The notes: a model not told the origin generated them from the letters alone. A DNA stretch of 64,000 bases from Bradyrhizobium sp. LHD-71 (GCF_031157255.1 NZ_JAVIFX010000020.1:88151-152150), one strand, 5' to 3'; shown: positions 27,513-38,503, counted from the first letter of the stretch. Made by a program: numbers and translations.

Positions 27513-27869
27513 ATGCGACGCTTCATTTTACCTGCCGCCGTCATCGCCGGAGTTTCGGGGCTGGCCGCGGCCGCCTTCGCCCATCACGGCTGGGGCAGCT
27601 ACGATGCCGCCAATCCGGTCACGGTCGCGGGGCCGATCCAGACGCTGAAGTTCGAAAACCCCCATGCCGAGATCACCGTCAAGGGCGCCGACAAGGTCTG
27701 GACCGTGACGCTTGCGCCGACGTCCCGGATGGTGGCGCGGGGAGCATCAGCCGATGTCGTCGCCGTCGGCAAGGAAGTCTCGGCTTACGGTTATCCCTCG
27801 ACCGCCCAGCGGAATGAAATGCGCGCCGAGCGCGTCACAGTGGACGGCAAGATCTACGAATTGCGCTAG
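27513..27869 (+). CDS. DUF6152 small exported protein
   Basis: A 118-residue protein with a clear signal peptide (residues 1-23) ending in the AxA-type site AFA. Cleavage there would leave a mature protein starting HHGWGSYDAAN. The remainder is a small beta-rich domain. The match to DUF6152 is from memory. A mature N-terminal histidine is the arrangement that binds copper in LPMO and CopC proteins, which is a hypothesis here and not a family fact. A GGAGGGG ribosome binding site precedes the ATG. First of a four-gene run. Confidence 0.8.
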   Translation: MRRFILPAAVIAGVSGLAAAAFAHHGWGSYDAANPVTVAGPIQTLKFENPHAEITVKGADKVWTVTLAPTSRMVARGASADVVAVGKEVSAYGYPSTAQRNEMRAERVTVDGKIYELR

Positions 27870-27938
27870 GCATGTCCCAGAAGCGTAGGCGCCGGTCGTG
27901 TCAGCTTCATGCCCCGGGTGCACGGCAGGTGATGCGCA

Positions 27939-28430
27939 ATGAACGATAGCGCCCCGGCGATCTTTGTCGCGCTCGAAGCAAGCGGTCTCGGCGCGGCAAT
28001 CCGCCAGTCGACCTGGGCCTACATGGTGGCCAACGTCGTCCACATCCTTGCGCTGATGGCGTTTGCAGGCGCGATCGTGGTGATGGATTTGCGCATGATG
28101 GGTGTCTTTGCCGCGACATCGCCGGGGTTCATTTTGCGTTGGGCGCGCTGGGCGGCCGTTGCCGCCTTCGCAGGCCTCGTGTTGTCCGGGCTCGTCCTGT
28201 TCACGGCCGAAGCGAGCCACGTCGTTCTCAATCGCATATTCCAGATCAAGATCGGACTGATCGCCCTCGGACTGGCAAACATCCTCGCCTTCGAGGTCTG
28301 GGTGACGCCGAACGTGCAGAATCTGCCACCAGCGACGCCTCTGCCGGCACCGGCGTTGCCGATCGCCATCATCTCGTTGTCGATCTGGTTCTGCGTCGCG
28401 GCCTGCGGGCGCCTGATCGCGTATTTTTAG
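27939..28430 (+). CDS. DUF6644 membrane protein
   Basis: A 163-residue inner-membrane protein with four hydrophobic segments, roughly residues 25-50 (ANVVHILALMAFAGAIVVMDL), 65-90, 100-122 and 138-160. Histidines at the membrane faces (VVHIL, EASHVV) could bind a cofactor, as in small cytochrome b-like four-helix proteins, but this is speculative. I recognise the family as DUF6644, without known function. It lies 69 nt after the DUF6152 gene and 31 nt before the reductase. Confidence 0.78.
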   Translation: MNDSAPAIFVALEASGLGAAIRQSTWAYMVANVVHILALMAFAGAIVVMDLRMMGVFAATSPGFILRWARWAAVAAFAGLVLSGLVLFTAEASHVVLNRIFQIKIGLIALGLANILAFEVWVTPNVQNLPPATPLPAPALPIAIISLSIWFCVAACGRLIAYF

Positions 28431-28461
28431 AAGCGGTGCCTCCCGAGTGGATGGTTTGAGC

Positions 28462-29382
28462 ATGCGGACCACGCGCCGAACGTTCTTGCAAGGCTCCGTG
28501 GCGGCGACGGTGGCAACCGCTTTGTCGCCGGTCGCGGCCCATGCTCAGGACAAGACGGCGGCCTCTCGCAGGATTCCGTCAACCGGCGAAATGATTCCGG
28601 CCGTCGGGCTTGGGACCTGGATCACCTTCAACGTGGGCAACGATCCGCTGCTCAGGGACGAATGCGCCGCCGTGATGGGCGCGTTCTTTGACGCAGGTGG
28701 ACGGATGATCGATTCCTCGCCGATGTATGGCTCGTCGCAGCCGGTCATCGGCTATGGTCTTCAGAAGTTTGGGCGACCGGAAGCACTGTTTTCAGCAGAG
28801 AAGGTCTGGACGTCGTCCGGCGCGAACGGTCCGCGGCAGATCGAACAGTCCAGCGCCTTCTGGGGGGTGCCGCGCTTCGACCTCATCCAGGTCCACAACC
28901 TTGTTGCCTGGGAGGAGCATCTTCGGACTCTGCTCGAGATGAAGCGGGCAGGTTCGGTGCGCTATGTCGGACTTACGACCTCGGAGGGACGCCGTCATGA
29001 TCTGCTCGAGCGGATCATGCGCAACGAACCTATTGATTTCGTGCAGTTCTCCTACAACGTCGTCGACCGCGAGGCCGAACGGCGGCTCCTGCCGCTCGCG
29101 GCCGAGCGTGGCCTCGGCGTGATCGTCAACCGCCCGTTCCGGCAGGGCGAGTTGACCCGTCGGCTCGCCGGCAAGCGGCTGCCCGGCTGGGCGGCCGATC
29201 TCGGGGTCGCGAGCTGGGCGCAGTTCATCCTGAAGTTCATTCTCTCTCATCCCGCCGTTACCGTCGCAATTCCCGCGACGACGCGGGTCGATCATGTGCG
29301 CGAGAATCTGGCAGCCGCGACTGGTCCCATGCCGGATCCGGCCATGCGCGAGCGCATGGCCGCCTACGTGCAGGATCTTTGA
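28462..29382 (+). CDS. Tat-exported aldo/keto reductase family protein
   Basis: A 306-residue protein with an N-terminal twin-arginine signal (MRTTRRTFLQGSVAATVATALSPVAAHA) followed by an aldo/keto reductase TIM barrel. The Asp and Tyr of the usual tetrad are seen in MIDSSPMYGSSQ. The Lys is likely in AEKVWTSS and the His in LIQVHNL. The Tat signal implies export in folded form, unusual for an NADPH-dependent fold. An in-frame GTG at 28447 is an alternative start. The stop codon overlaps the next ATG (TGATG), so it is coupled to the DUF6064 gene. Confidence 0.87.
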   Translation: MRTTRRTFLQGSVAATVATALSPVAAHAQDKTAASRRIPSTGEMIPAVGLGTWITFNVGNDPLLRDECAAVMGAFFDAGGRMIDSSPMYGSSQPVIGYGLQKFGRPEALFSAEKVWTSSGANGPRQIEQSSAFWGVPRFDLIQVHNLVAWEEHLRTLLEMKRAGSVRYVGLTTSEGRRHDLLERIMRNEPIDFVQFSYNVVDREAERRLLPLAAERGLGVIVNRPFRQGELTRRLAGKRLPGWAADLGVASWAQFILKFILSHPAVTVAIPATTRVDHVRENLAAATGPMPDPAMRERMAAYVQDL

Positions 29383-30092
29383 TGTCGGAATGGTGGAGCT
29401 ATCGCCCCGAGGACTTCCTGCTCTTTTCGCCTCGCGTCTACTGGCGGATGTTTGAACTCCACAACGCGGCGGTTTGGCCGCTGCAATTGCTCACGCTCGC
29501 CGCGGGCGTCGTGATGATCGTGCTCGTCGCGCGGGGGCAACATGATCACGAGCGAGCAGAACAACCTTGGGGCGCCTATGGGCGGTGGATCGCGATCGTT
29601 CTGGCTGTCATTTGGGCTTTCGTCGGATGGTCCTTCCTGTGGAGCCGCTACGCGACCATCAACTGGGCCGCCGCCTATGTCGCGCCGGCTTTTGCTCTCG
29701 AAGCCCTGCTGCTTCTGGTAGCTGCCGTCTTGGCCGACGGCCTGACCTTTGATCGGCGGGGGCGTGTCGCCTGGGCGGGATATCTGCTGCTTGTCTTCGC
29801 GCTCGCCGGCCAGCCGCTGCTTGCGCCGTTGCAGGGGCGAACCTGGGCCTCGTCCGAAATCTTCGGCATCGCGCCCGATCCGACCGCTATCGGGACGCTG
29901 GGCCTGCTGCTGCTTGCCCGCGGCAGACTTTTGCCGTGGCTCGTCCCAATCCCCCTGCTTTGGTGCCTGCTGAGCGGCATGGCGCTCCGGACCATGGGGG
30001 CGCCGGAGGCCGTGGCATCCTTTGCGACAGTTGTGCTGGTTCTGGCGGCCCTGTTCGCGCCATTCCGCGATCGACGCGACGCCTCCGCATGA
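29382..30092 (+). CDS. DUF6064 multi-spanning membrane protein
   Basis: A 236-residue inner-membrane protein with six or seven hydrophobic helices, starting with MSEWWSYRPEDFLLFSPRVYWRMFE and the first helix near 30-50. It matches my memory of DUF6064. No motif suggests an activity. The ATG at 29382 shares its A with the TGA of the reductase gene. Last gene of the DUF6152-DUF6644-reductase run, converging on tldD with a 51-nt gap. Confidence 0.75.
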   Translation: MSEWWSYRPEDFLLFSPRVYWRMFELHNAAVWPLQLLTLAAGVVMIVLVARGQHDHERAEQPWGAYGRWIAIVLAVIWAFVGWSFLWSRYATINWAAAYVAPAFALEALLLLVAAVLADGLTFDRRGRVAWAGYLLLVFALAGQPLLAPLQGRTWASSEIFGIAPDPTAIGTLGLLLLARGRLLPWLVPIPLLWCLLSGMALRTMGAPEAVASFATVVLVLAALFAPFRDRRDASA

Positions 30093-30143
30093 GCAACGGA
30101 GCAAACCCGGAGCTCAAGGAAAAGGGCAAATCGCCGTTGAGTG

Positions 30144-31571
30144 CTACCCGCCGGTGCCACCGACGGTAATACGGTCCATGCGCAGTGTCGGCTGACCGAC
30201 GCCGACTGGCACGCCCTGACCGTTCTTGCCACAGGTGCCAATACCGGTGTCGAGCTCGAGGTCGTTGCCGACCATGGTGATGCGGTGCAGGTCGGTTGGG
30301 CCGTTGCCGATCAGCATCGCGCCCTTCAGCGGCGCGCCGACCCTGCCATTCTCGATCCTGTAAGCTTCCGTGCATTGGAACACATATTTGCCGGATGTGA
30401 TGTCCACCTGACCGCCGCCGAAGTTGACGGCATAGATGCCGTTCTTCACCGAGGCGAGGATCTCCTTCGGGTCGCTTTGTCCCGCGAGCATGTAGGTGTT
30501 GGTCATGCGCGGCATCGGCACGTGCGCGTAGCTTTCGCGCCGGCCGTTGCCGGTCGGCTGCATGTTCATCAGCCGGGCGTTCTGCCGGTCCTGCATGTAA
30601 CCGACCAGGATGCCGTCTTCGATCAACACGGTCCGATTGCTCGGCGTGCCCTCGTCGTCGATCGAAAGCGAGCCGCGGCGATTTTGGATCGTGCCGTCGT
30701 CGACCACGGTGACGCCTTTCGCTGCCACCTGTTGTCCCATCAGCCCGGCAAAGGCCGATGTCTGCTTGCGGTTGAAATCGCCTTCCAGCCCGTGGCCGAC
30801 CGCCTCGTGCAGCATCACGCCGGGCCAGCCCGGGCCGAGCACCACGTCCATTTCACCGGCCGGCGCCGGCACCGATTCGAGATTGACGATCGCCTGCCGC
30901 AGCGCCGAGTCGGCTGCGTTGCGCCAAGCCTTGGTGTCGATGAAGCGCTGGTAGCCTTCACGTCCGCCATAGCCGTGGCTGCCGGTCTCCTGCCGGTCGC
31001 CGGAGCCCGCCACGACCGACACGTTGACACGCACCAGCGGGCGGATGTCGCGATAGGTCTCGCCGTCCGGCCTGACGATCTCGACAACCTGCCATGTGGC
31101 TGCAAGGCTTACCGAGACCTGACGCACGCGCGGGTCCTTGTCGCGCACATACGCGTCGATTTCGCCGAGCAGCTTCACCTTCGATTCGAAGCCGGGCGCA
31201 TCGAGCGGATTTTCGTCGCCATAGAGGCGGACATTGGTGCGTCCGGGCGCGGCCGCGAACGATCCGGCATATCCGGCGCGCACGGCGCCGACGGCGTCGG
31301 CCGCGCGGATCAGCGCCGGGATGGACACGTCGGACGAGTGCGCATAGCCGACGGCGTCGTTCTTCACTGCGCGCAGGCCAAAGCCTTGCGCCGTGTCATA
31401 CGTCGCCTGTTTCAGGCGGCCGTTGTCGAACATCAGGGCCTCGGACTGCCGGTATTCCAGAAACAACTCGCCGTCGTCCGCGCCCGCAAGTCCGCGTGTG
31501 ATTTCCTGTCTCACGGCGTCGCGATCGAGGCCGGAGCGGTCGAGGAGGGAGGAGGTCGCAAGATTGGTCAT
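30144..31571 (-). CDS. tldD: Metalloprotease TldD
   Basis: A 475-residue subunit of the TldD/TldE zinc protease, which trims unfolded or modified peptides and matures some antibiotics and PQQ-like peptides. The catalytic motif HEAVGH (HExxxH) is near residues 255-260 in MLHEAVGHGLEGDF. A Cys is seen near the C terminus in GTCGKNGQG, typical of TldD. I start at ATG 31571 (MTNLATSS); the frame extends to 31769 without family similarity. The TldE/PmbA partner is not in this window. Confidence 0.94.
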   Translation of the reverse strand: MTNLATSSLLDRSGLDRDAVRQEITRGLAGADDGELFLEYRQSEALMFDNGRLKQATYDTAQGFGLRAVKNDAVGYAHSSDVSIPALIRAADAVGAVRAGYAGSFAAAPGRTNVRLYGDENPLDAPGFESKVKLLGEIDAYVRDKDPRVRQVSVSLAATWQVVEIVRPDGETYRDIRPLVRVNVSVVAGSGDRQETGSHGYGGREGYQRFIDTKAWRNAADSALRQAIVNLESVPAPAGEMDVVLGPGWPGVMLHEAVGHGLEGDFNRKQTSAFAGLMGQQVAAKGVTVVDDGTIQNRRGSLSIDDEGTPSNRTVLIEDGILVGYMQDRQNARLMNMQPTGNGRRESYAHVPMPRMTNTYMLAGQSDPKEILASVKNGIYAVNFGGGQVDITSGKYVFQCTEAYRIENGRVGAPLKGAMLIGNGPTDLHRITMVGNDLELDTGIGTCGKNGQGVPVGVGQPTLRMDRITVGGTGG

Positions 31572-31660
31572 GAGACAATCCGTTGAGGCTGGGTCCAATT
31601 CAAGATAGGTGTTTCTGCGCCGTTGCGCGAGAGGCGTGCGAGGCGTGGAACAATTTTGCC

Positions 31661-32209
31661 ATGCCTGTCGAGATCGTCCGCATCGGGACAGACCACATCG
31701 AAGGATTTCATCGTGCTCTGGATATCGTTGCGCGCGAGCGGCGATATCTGGCGTTTCTGGAAGCTCCACCGATCGAGCGGGTGCGCGCGTTCGTGCTCGG
31801 CAACATCGAGCACGGCTATCCTCAATACGTTATTCTGTCCGCCGATGGGGACGTCTCAGGCTGGTGCGACATCCTACCGATGACAAGTGGGCCCACACAC
31901 CGTCATCGCGGTGTGCTCGGCATGGGACTTCTGCCGCAGTTTCGCGGGCAGGGTATCGGCGCGACCCTGCTTCAGGCCGCGCTTTGCGCGGCTCGCGATT
32001 TCGGCTTGCACCGCGTTGAGCTGACCGTGCGGCAGGGCAACGAGCGGGCGATCGCGCTCTATCGAAGCGCCGGTTTTGAGCGCGAAGGCGAACAGAAAGA
32101 CGCGATCCGGATCGACGGCGTCTATGAGAACTTGATTGGCATGGCCAAGCTTTTCCAGCGACCAGATGGCGTTACGGCAGCTTGTCGTAACCCTCGCCGA
32201 TGCCCTTGA
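31661..32209 (+). CDS. GNAT family N-acetyltransferase
   Basis: A 182-residue GCN5-related acetyltransferase. The acetyl-CoA binding loop is visible in LGMGLLPQFRGQGIGATLLQAAL (near 85-108), followed by the beta-bulge region VELTVRQGNERAIALYRSAGFEREG. The acceptor is unknown. I use the ATG at 31661; upstream in-frame codons to 31583 are possible. The last 38 nt overlap the 3' end of the convergent IalB gene, and the tail after MAKLFQRPD is probably not conserved. Confidence 0.85.
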   Translation: MPVEIVRIGTDHIEGFHRALDIVARERRYLAFLEAPPIERVRAFVLGNIEHGYPQYVILSADGDVSGWCDILPMTSGPTHRHRGVLGMGLLPQFRGQGIGATLLQAALCAARDFGLHRVELTVRQGNERAIALYRSAGFEREGEQKDAIRIDGVYENLIGMAKLFQRPDGVTAACRNPRRCP

Positions 32210-32717
32210 GGCTGAGCGGGAAGCCGATGCCTTCCTCCGGCGTTTCAAAGATGATGAAGGTGGCGGTCTTGGCAGACTTCAACTGGCCAAGCAGGCTGTC
32301 GTCCATGACCACCTCGGCGACGCAGCCGTTGGGCAGGCAGCGCACGAAGCCGGCACGGCCGACGTCCTTGTCGTCGAGCTTGAGGCCAAGCCCGGACGGC
32401 AACAGCACGCCGAGCGGCGCCACCACGCGCATCAGCTTGCTCTTCTGGTCGGCAGTCTTGAGGATGATAACGGTGAGCCCGGCGTTTGAACGGTCTTCGG
32501 CGACGACGCTCTGGATCAGCGCGCATTGTTCGCCCTGGGCTCCTGGCGGCGTGTCGCAGCGGATTTGCCAGTCGCCGGCAACCGACTTGACGGCGCCCTG
32601 GGCCGCCGCGATGCCGCCTGTGGCCACCGTCACGCCCAGCACAAGTGCTGCGACCGTGGCAAGCCCGGCGGCCTTGCGCCAGGCCTGGCCAGACCGAAGA
32701 TGTCCAAAACTGCCCAT
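32172..32717 (-). CDS. Invasion-associated locus B (IalB) family protein
   Basis: A 181-residue exported protein of the IalB family, common in free-living alphaproteobacteria and named after a Bartonella factor. Residues 12-42 hold a signal or membrane segment (KAAGLATVAALVLGVTVA). The periplasmic domain has GDWQIRCDTPPGAQGEQCALIQSV and a second cysteine pair in VRCLPNGCVAEV, likely disulfides. A GAAGAGA ribosome binding site supports ATG 32717 over the upstream ATG at 32774. Function outside Bartonella is unclear. Confidence 0.88.
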   Translation of the reverse strand: MGSFGHLRSGQAWRKAAGLATVAALVLGVTVATGGIAAAQGAVKSVAGDWQIRCDTPPGAQGEQCALIQSVVAEDRSNAGLTVIILKTADQKSKLMRVVAPLGVLLPSGLGLKLDDKDVGRAGFVRCLPNGCVAEVVMDDSLLGQLKSAKTATFIIFETPEEGIGFPLSLKGIGEGYDKLP

Positions 32718-33161
32718 CAAAGTCTCTTCTGAATTGCCCGAGCTATTGAAAACGCTGTTTGCGGCGGTACGCACGTCAAATCCAGCGCACCAGCCGCTTT
32801 TGCAGCTTCAACTGCGGCAGCTTGAAGGCGCTTCCCGGCGTCCTGCCCCCGACCATTTGGGGAAGCGAATCGCATAACCCATTCGCGTCGGCGAATGAGG
32901 ACCATCTGCGCTTGCAGCCGTCAAGCAGGGCGTGGCAATTTCGGTTGCAATATCAGGCCGGTCACGATAGCCGCCGCTCTGCGTTTGGCTCTGCGCTCCC
33001 CTGTTGCAAACGGCCTAGAAGGTGCATTGCGATAGCCTTTGAAGTGTGGTTTGAGAGGCGGGATTCTTCGACCCGTTCTAAGCCCGTTCTGGCTTTGCAT
33101 CGTGTCGACGGGCGCGGGGCCGGGGTCTGATCCGGGCGCCTATTTCGGACTTTGAGGGAGC
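32718..33161. other. 444-bp gap upstream of coxB
   Basis: No credible gene is seen. The small reverse frame at 32717-32905 has no coding character. GCGAAT (32865-32870), ATTCGC (32881-32886) and GCGAAT (32891-32896) can form two mutually exclusive hairpins. The segment must contain the promoter of the oxidase operon, but I cannot assign a convincing -35/-10. Confidence 0.4.
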
Positions 33162-34019
33162 GTGGACGGCATGACGATGTCGATGGGGCGGATGGGCTTG
33201 TTGAGCCTCATGGGACTGGCGGTGGTGGTCGTCCTGACGGGAGGTGCGGCGTGGGCGGCTCAGCCCGAGCCCTGGAAATTCGGTCTTCAAGCGGCCGCGA
33301 CGCCGGTGATGGAGGACATCACCTGGTTCCACACGTTTCTCTTCTGGCTGATCACGGCCATCACCCTGTTCGTGCTTGCGCTGCTGGTGATTGTCATCGT
33401 GAAGTTCAACGCGCGAAGCAACCCGGTTCCGTCAAGGACCACGCACAACACGCTGATCGAGGTTGCCTGGACGATCGTCCCGGTGCTGATTTTGGTCGGC
33501 ATCGCCGTGCCGTCGTTTCGGCTGCTGTTCTTTCAGCTCGATCTGCCGAAAGCCGACCTGACCATCAAGGCGACCGGCAAGCAGTGGTACTGGACATACA
33601 ACTATCCCGATAATGGCGCGTTCGAGTTCGACTCGATCATGCTGCAGGACAGTGAACGCAAACCCGACCAGCCGCGTCTGCTCGCGGTCAATAATGAGGT
33701 CGTTGTGCCGGTGAACAAGGTGGTGCGTGTGCAGACCACAGCCGCGGATGTGATTCACGCGTTCACCGTTCCGGCCTTCGGAATCAAGATCGACGCCATT
33801 CCGGGCCGTCTCAACGAGACCTGGTTCAAGGCGACCAAGGAAGGCGTGTATTACGGCCAGTGCTCGGAGCTCTGCGGCAAGGATCATGCGTTCATGCCGA
33901 TCCAGGTGCGGGTCGTCAGCGACCAGGCGTTCACCGCCTGGATTGAGGACGCCAAGAAGAAATTTGCGAGCGCGCCGGACAACAGCAGGTTCGCAGGATT
34001 GAGCGCAGTCAGCCGCTGA
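33162..34019 (+). CDS. coxB: Cytochrome c oxidase subunit II
   Basis: The subunit of aa3-type oxidase that takes electrons from cytochrome c through the dinuclear CuA centre. It has a signal peptide (1-30), two transmembrane helices (about 55-80 and 100-125), and a periplasmic cupredoxin domain. CuA ligands are seen in DVIHAFTVPAFG and in QCSELCGKDHAFMPI (Cys near 234 and 238, then His and Met). The GTG at 33162 has a GAGGGAG ribosome binding site. First gene of the oxidase operon, 61 nt before coxA. Confidence 0.96.
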   Translation: MDGMTMSMGRMGLLSLMGLAVVVVLTGGAAWAAQPEPWKFGLQAAATPVMEDITWFHTFLFWLITAITLFVLALLVIVIVKFNARSNPVPSRTTHNTLIEVAWTIVPVLILVGIAVPSFRLLFFQLDLPKADLTIKATGKQWYWTYNYPDNGAFEFDSIMLQDSERKPDQPRLLAVNNEVVVPVNKVVRVQTTAADVIHAFTVPAFGIKIDAIPGRLNETWFKATKEGVYYGQCSELCGKDHAFMPIQVRVVSDQAFTAWIEDAKKKFASAPDNSRFAGLSAVSR

Positions 34020-34062
34020 CGCGGCGGTGGTGCGAGGTTTAAGGGCGGCAGGACCGGAATAG

Positions 34063-35697
<1,635 letters not shown>

Positions 35698-35765
35698 GAT
35701 GTGCGCGGCGCGCGAGCGCCGCGTGCAGCTTTGTTTAACGAGTTGAGAAGAGACGCGGGTTCACT

Positions 35766-36704
35766 TTGTCGATCGTCGAAAACCATCCAGCCGAGCTGGC
35801 GCCTCACGTCTCTGAGGCGACGGTCGGCGATTACCTGGCGCTGCTGAAGCCGCGGGTGATGTCGCTCGTGATCTTCACGGCGCTGGTCGGCATCGTCATG
35901 GCGCCGGGGCACATGCATCCGGTGATGGTGTTCACCGCGTTGCTCTGCATCGCTGTCGGTGCCGGCGCATCAGGCGCGCTGAACATGTGGTACGATCGCG
36001 ACATCGATGCGGTGATGCAGCGCACCGCCAAGCGGCCGATCCCGCAAGGACGTATCACGCCGCCCGAGGCGCTTGCCTTCGGCATGACGCTTTCGTTCTT
36101 CTCGGTGTTTACGCTCGGTATCCTGGTGGACTGGTTTGCGGCCGCGCTGCTCGCGTTCACGATCTTCTTCTATGTCGTCGTTTATACGATGTGGCTGAAG
36201 CGATCGACGCCGCAGAACATCGTCATCGGCGGCGCCGCAGGAGCGTTGCCGCCGGTCGTCGGCTGGGTCGCAGCGACCGGCTCGCTTGCGATCGAGCCGC
36301 TGCTGCTGTTCGGCATCATCTTCCTTTGGACGCCGCCGCATTTCTGGGCGCTGTCGCTCTACCGTACCGATGATTTCGTCCGCGCCAAGCTGCCGATGTT
36401 GCCGGTGGTTGCCGGTCCTGATGCGACGCGACTGCAGATCCTGCTCTACACCCTCGTCCTGATAGCGGTAGCGATAGCGCCATGGCCGCTGGGCTATTTC
36501 GACCGCGCTTACGGTGTCGTCGCGACCGTCTCCGGCGCGGCGATGCTGTGGTTCGCCGTCCAGGTCTTTCGCCAGCGCCAGGGCGCCGCGGCGGAAGCTG
36601 CCGCCCGAAAGCTTTTCACGTTCTCGATCCTCTACCTGTTCGTGCTGTTTGCGACGCTGCTGGTCGGCGCGCTGGTGCCGATCGCGCTGCGGATCGCGAG
36701 CTAG
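35766..36704 (+). CDS. ctaB: Protoheme IX farnesyltransferase (heme O synthase)
   Basis: A 312-residue UbiA-family membrane enzyme that adds a farnesyl group to heme b, giving heme o, the precursor of heme a for the oxidase. The Asp-rich motifs are [15 protein letters not shown] (near 75-90) and a second in [15 protein letters not shown]. Also seen is [12 protein letters not shown]. About nine helices. The start is a TTG at 35766, as no ATG fits. The small coxF gene begins directly after its stop codon. Confidence 0.95.
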   Translation: MSIVENHPAELAPHVSEATVGDYLALLKPRVMSLVIFTALVGIVMAPGHMHPVMVFTALLCIAVGAGASGALNMWYDRDIDAVMQRTAKRPIPQGRITPPEALAFGMTLSFFSVFTLGILVDWFAAALLAFTIFFYVVVYTMWLKRSTPQNIVIGGAAGALPPVVGWVAATGSLAIEPLLLFGIIFLWTPPHFWALSLYRTDDFVRAKLPMLPVVAGPDATRLQILLYTLVLIAVAIAPWPLGYFDRAYGVVATVSGAAMLWFAVQVFRQRQGAAAEAAARKLFTFSILYLFVLFATLLVGALVPIALRIAS

Positions 36705-36881
36705 ATGATTACAGCGATGGACAACAAGGACGAGCCTGAGGGGGTCGTGCTCACCGAGCAGCAGCAGCGCAGCCGCCGCCAGCGCTCGATCGCGATCGCT
36801 GTTGTTCTTCTGGCGCTCGTGGTGCTGTTCTTTGTGGTGACACTGGTCAAGGGGCCGGCTGTCCTCGTGAGGCCGATCTAG
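36705..36881 (+). CDS. coxF: CoxF-like small membrane protein
   Basis: A 58-residue open frame between ctaB and ctaG that is easily missed because of its size. It begins [16 protein letters not shown] (an internal ATG at residue 5 may be the true start), has a charged [10 protein letters not shown] stretch, one transmembrane helix (about 29-48, [20 protein letters not shown]) and a short periplasmic end. A small single-helix protein at this place is a regular feature of alphaproteobacterial oxidase operons and is called CoxF. It is likely an assembly or accessory protein. Confidence 0.82.
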   Translation: MITAMDNKDEPEGVVLTEQQQRSRRQRSIAIAVVLLALVVLFFVVTLVKGPAVLVRPI

Positions 36882-36912
36882 CTGTTGCGCCAGGTCAGGG
36901 AGTGGGGAAAAG

Positions 36913-37524
36913 GTGACTGAACCGACGCATGCAACACCGCGAAAGCCGCGCATCGGGCGCGATGTGGCGGTCGCGGCTGCGTGCGGCGTGTTCGTCGCGC
37001 TGATGGTCGGGGCGTCGTATGCCGCCGTGCCGTTCTACAACTGGTTCTGCCGGGTCACCGGCTTCAACGGCACCACGCAGGTGGCGACGCAGATGCCGTC
37101 CGGCGTGCTCGATCGCACCATCGCCGTTCGCTTCGATTCCAACGTGATGGGCGGGCTGCCCTGGAAGTTCGAGCCCGAAAAGACCGAGATCAATGTGCGG
37201 ATCGGCGAAGTCGTCACCGCGTACTACAAGGTCACCAATCTTGCGGCGCGCGAGACGCTTGGCCAGGCGTCCTACAACGTCACGCCGCTGACCGCGGGTA
37301 TCCACTTCCAGAAGATCAACTGCTTCTGCTTCACCGAGCAGCGCTTCGCGCCTGGCGAGACGCGGGAGATGGCGGTGGTGTTCTATGTAGATCCGGCACT
37401 GGCAAGCGATAGCGAGCAGGACCAGCTCTCGACCATCACCCTGTCCTACACCTTTTACCCCATGCGCGATGAGCCCAAGCCTGTCGCCGCGCAGACCATC
37501 GGCAAGCGCAATGGGAACCTTTAA
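36913..37524 (+). CDS. ctaG: Cytochrome c oxidase assembly protein CtaG (Cox11)
   Basis: A 203-residue copper chaperone that delivers copper to CuB of subunit I. One N-terminal transmembrane helix (about 17-40) is followed by a periplasmic immunoglobulin-like domain. The copper-binding CFC motif is at 137-139 ([13 protein letters not shown]), with a further conserved Cys at 46 (YNWFCRVTG). The GTG start at 36913 follows GGGGAAAAG. It is 31 nt after coxF and 50 nt before coxC. Confidence 0.95.
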   Translation: MTEPTHATPRKPRIGRDVAVAAACGVFVALMVGASYAAVPFYNWFCRVTGFNGTTQVATQMPSGVLDRTIAVRFDSNVMGGLPWKFEPEKTEINVRIGEVVTAYYKVTNLAARETLGQASYNVTPLTAGIHFQKINCFCFTEQRFAPGETREMAVVFYVDPALASDSEQDQLSTITLSYTFYPMRDEPKPVAAQTIGKRNGNL

Positions 37525-37574
37525 CCTGACTGCAATGACGCGGCCTGGTCCGCGACGCCTACGGAGACGCGAAA

Positions 37575-38429
37575 ATGGCTGACGCGCACGCCAAGCATCA
37601 CGACTATCACCTCGTCAATCCGAGTCCGTGGCCATTCGTCGGCTCGGTTTCGGCCTTCATCATGGCAGTCGGTGCGATCGGATGGATGCATCAGATGTTC
37701 ACCGGCGCGCCGGTGGTGTTTGGCGTCGGTGTCATCGGCGTGCTGTACACCATGGTGGCCTGGTGGGGCGACGTCATTCGCGAGGCCAACAGCGGTGACC
37801 ATACGCGCGTGGTCCAGCTGCATCACCGCTACGGCATGATCCTGTTCATCGCTTCGGAGGTGATGTTCTTCGTCGCCTGGTTCTGGGCCTACTTCAATGC
37901 CGCGCTGTTTCCGAATGACGTCCACCAGTTCGCGCGCGACGCGCTGTTCGGCGGTGTCTGGCCGCCCAAGGGTATCGAGACGTTCGATCCCTGGCACCTG
38001 CCGCTTCTAAACACGCTGATCCTGCTCACCTCGGGCACCACCGTCACCTGGGCGCACCATGCGCTGCTCGAAGGCGATAGGCAGGGTTTGAAGTGGGGAT
38101 TGATCCTGACGATCGCTCTCGGCGCCGTGTTCACCTGCGTGCAGGCTTACGAATACAGCCACGCGACGTTCGGCTTCAAAGGCAACGTCTACGGCGCGAC
38201 CTTCTTCATGGCGACCGGCTTCCACGGCTTCCACGTGCTGGTCGGCACCATATTCCTGATCGTCTGCCTGTTGCGCGCCTATGCCGGACAGTTCACGCCG
38301 AAGCAGCACCTCGGCTTCGAGTTTGCCGCGTGGTACTGGCACTTTGTCGATGTCGTCTGGCTGTTCCTGTTCGTGGCCATCTATGTCTGGGGCTACGGCG
38401 GTCCGGTCGCCAACGGCGCGGCGCATTGA
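37575..38429 (+). CDS. coxC: Cytochrome c oxidase subunit III
   Basis: A 284-residue subunit with seven transmembrane helices that stabilises the oxidase core and its proton uptake. Family motifs include [50 protein letters not shown] and the C-terminal [21 protein letters not shown]. It starts with a short His-rich segment ([20 protein letters not shown]). A strong terminator follows, so this appears to be the last gene of the first transcription block. Confidence 0.97.
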   Translation: MADAHAKHHDYHLVNPSPWPFVGSVSAFIMAVGAIGWMHQMFTGAPVVFGVGVIGVLYTMVAWWGDVIREANSGDHTRVVQLHHRYGMILFIASEVMFFVAWFWAYFNAALFPNDVHQFARDALFGGVWPPKGIETFDPWHLPLLNTLILLTSGTTVTWAHHALLEGDRQGLKWGLILTIALGAVFTCVQAYEYSHATFGFKGNVYGATFFMATGFHGFHVLVGTIFLIVCLLRAYAGQFTPKQHLGFEFAAWYWHFVDVVWLFLFVAIYVWGYGGPVANGAAH

Positions 38430-38445
38430 TCCAGAGCGAACGGTC

Positions 38446-38475
38446 AAAGGGGCGGCCTTGTCGGCCGCCCCTTTT
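38446..38475 (+). terminator. Rho-independent terminator after coxC
   Basis: AAAGGGGCGGCC (38446-38457), loop TTGTC, and GGCCGCCCCTTT (38463-38474) form a perfect 12-bp stem with a short T run (four T). It lies 17 nt past the coxC stop and before the DUF983 gene. It should reduce but may not abolish read-through into DUF983, SURF1 and thrC. Confidence 0.85.
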
Positions 38476-38503
38476 GCGTTTCAGACTGAAGGAGCATGAG
38501 GCC

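Noticed and set aside
32717..32905. 62-codon reverse frame upstream of the IalB gene
   Set aside because: No conserved motif or ribosome binding site, and it runs into the IalB leader; treated as non-coding.
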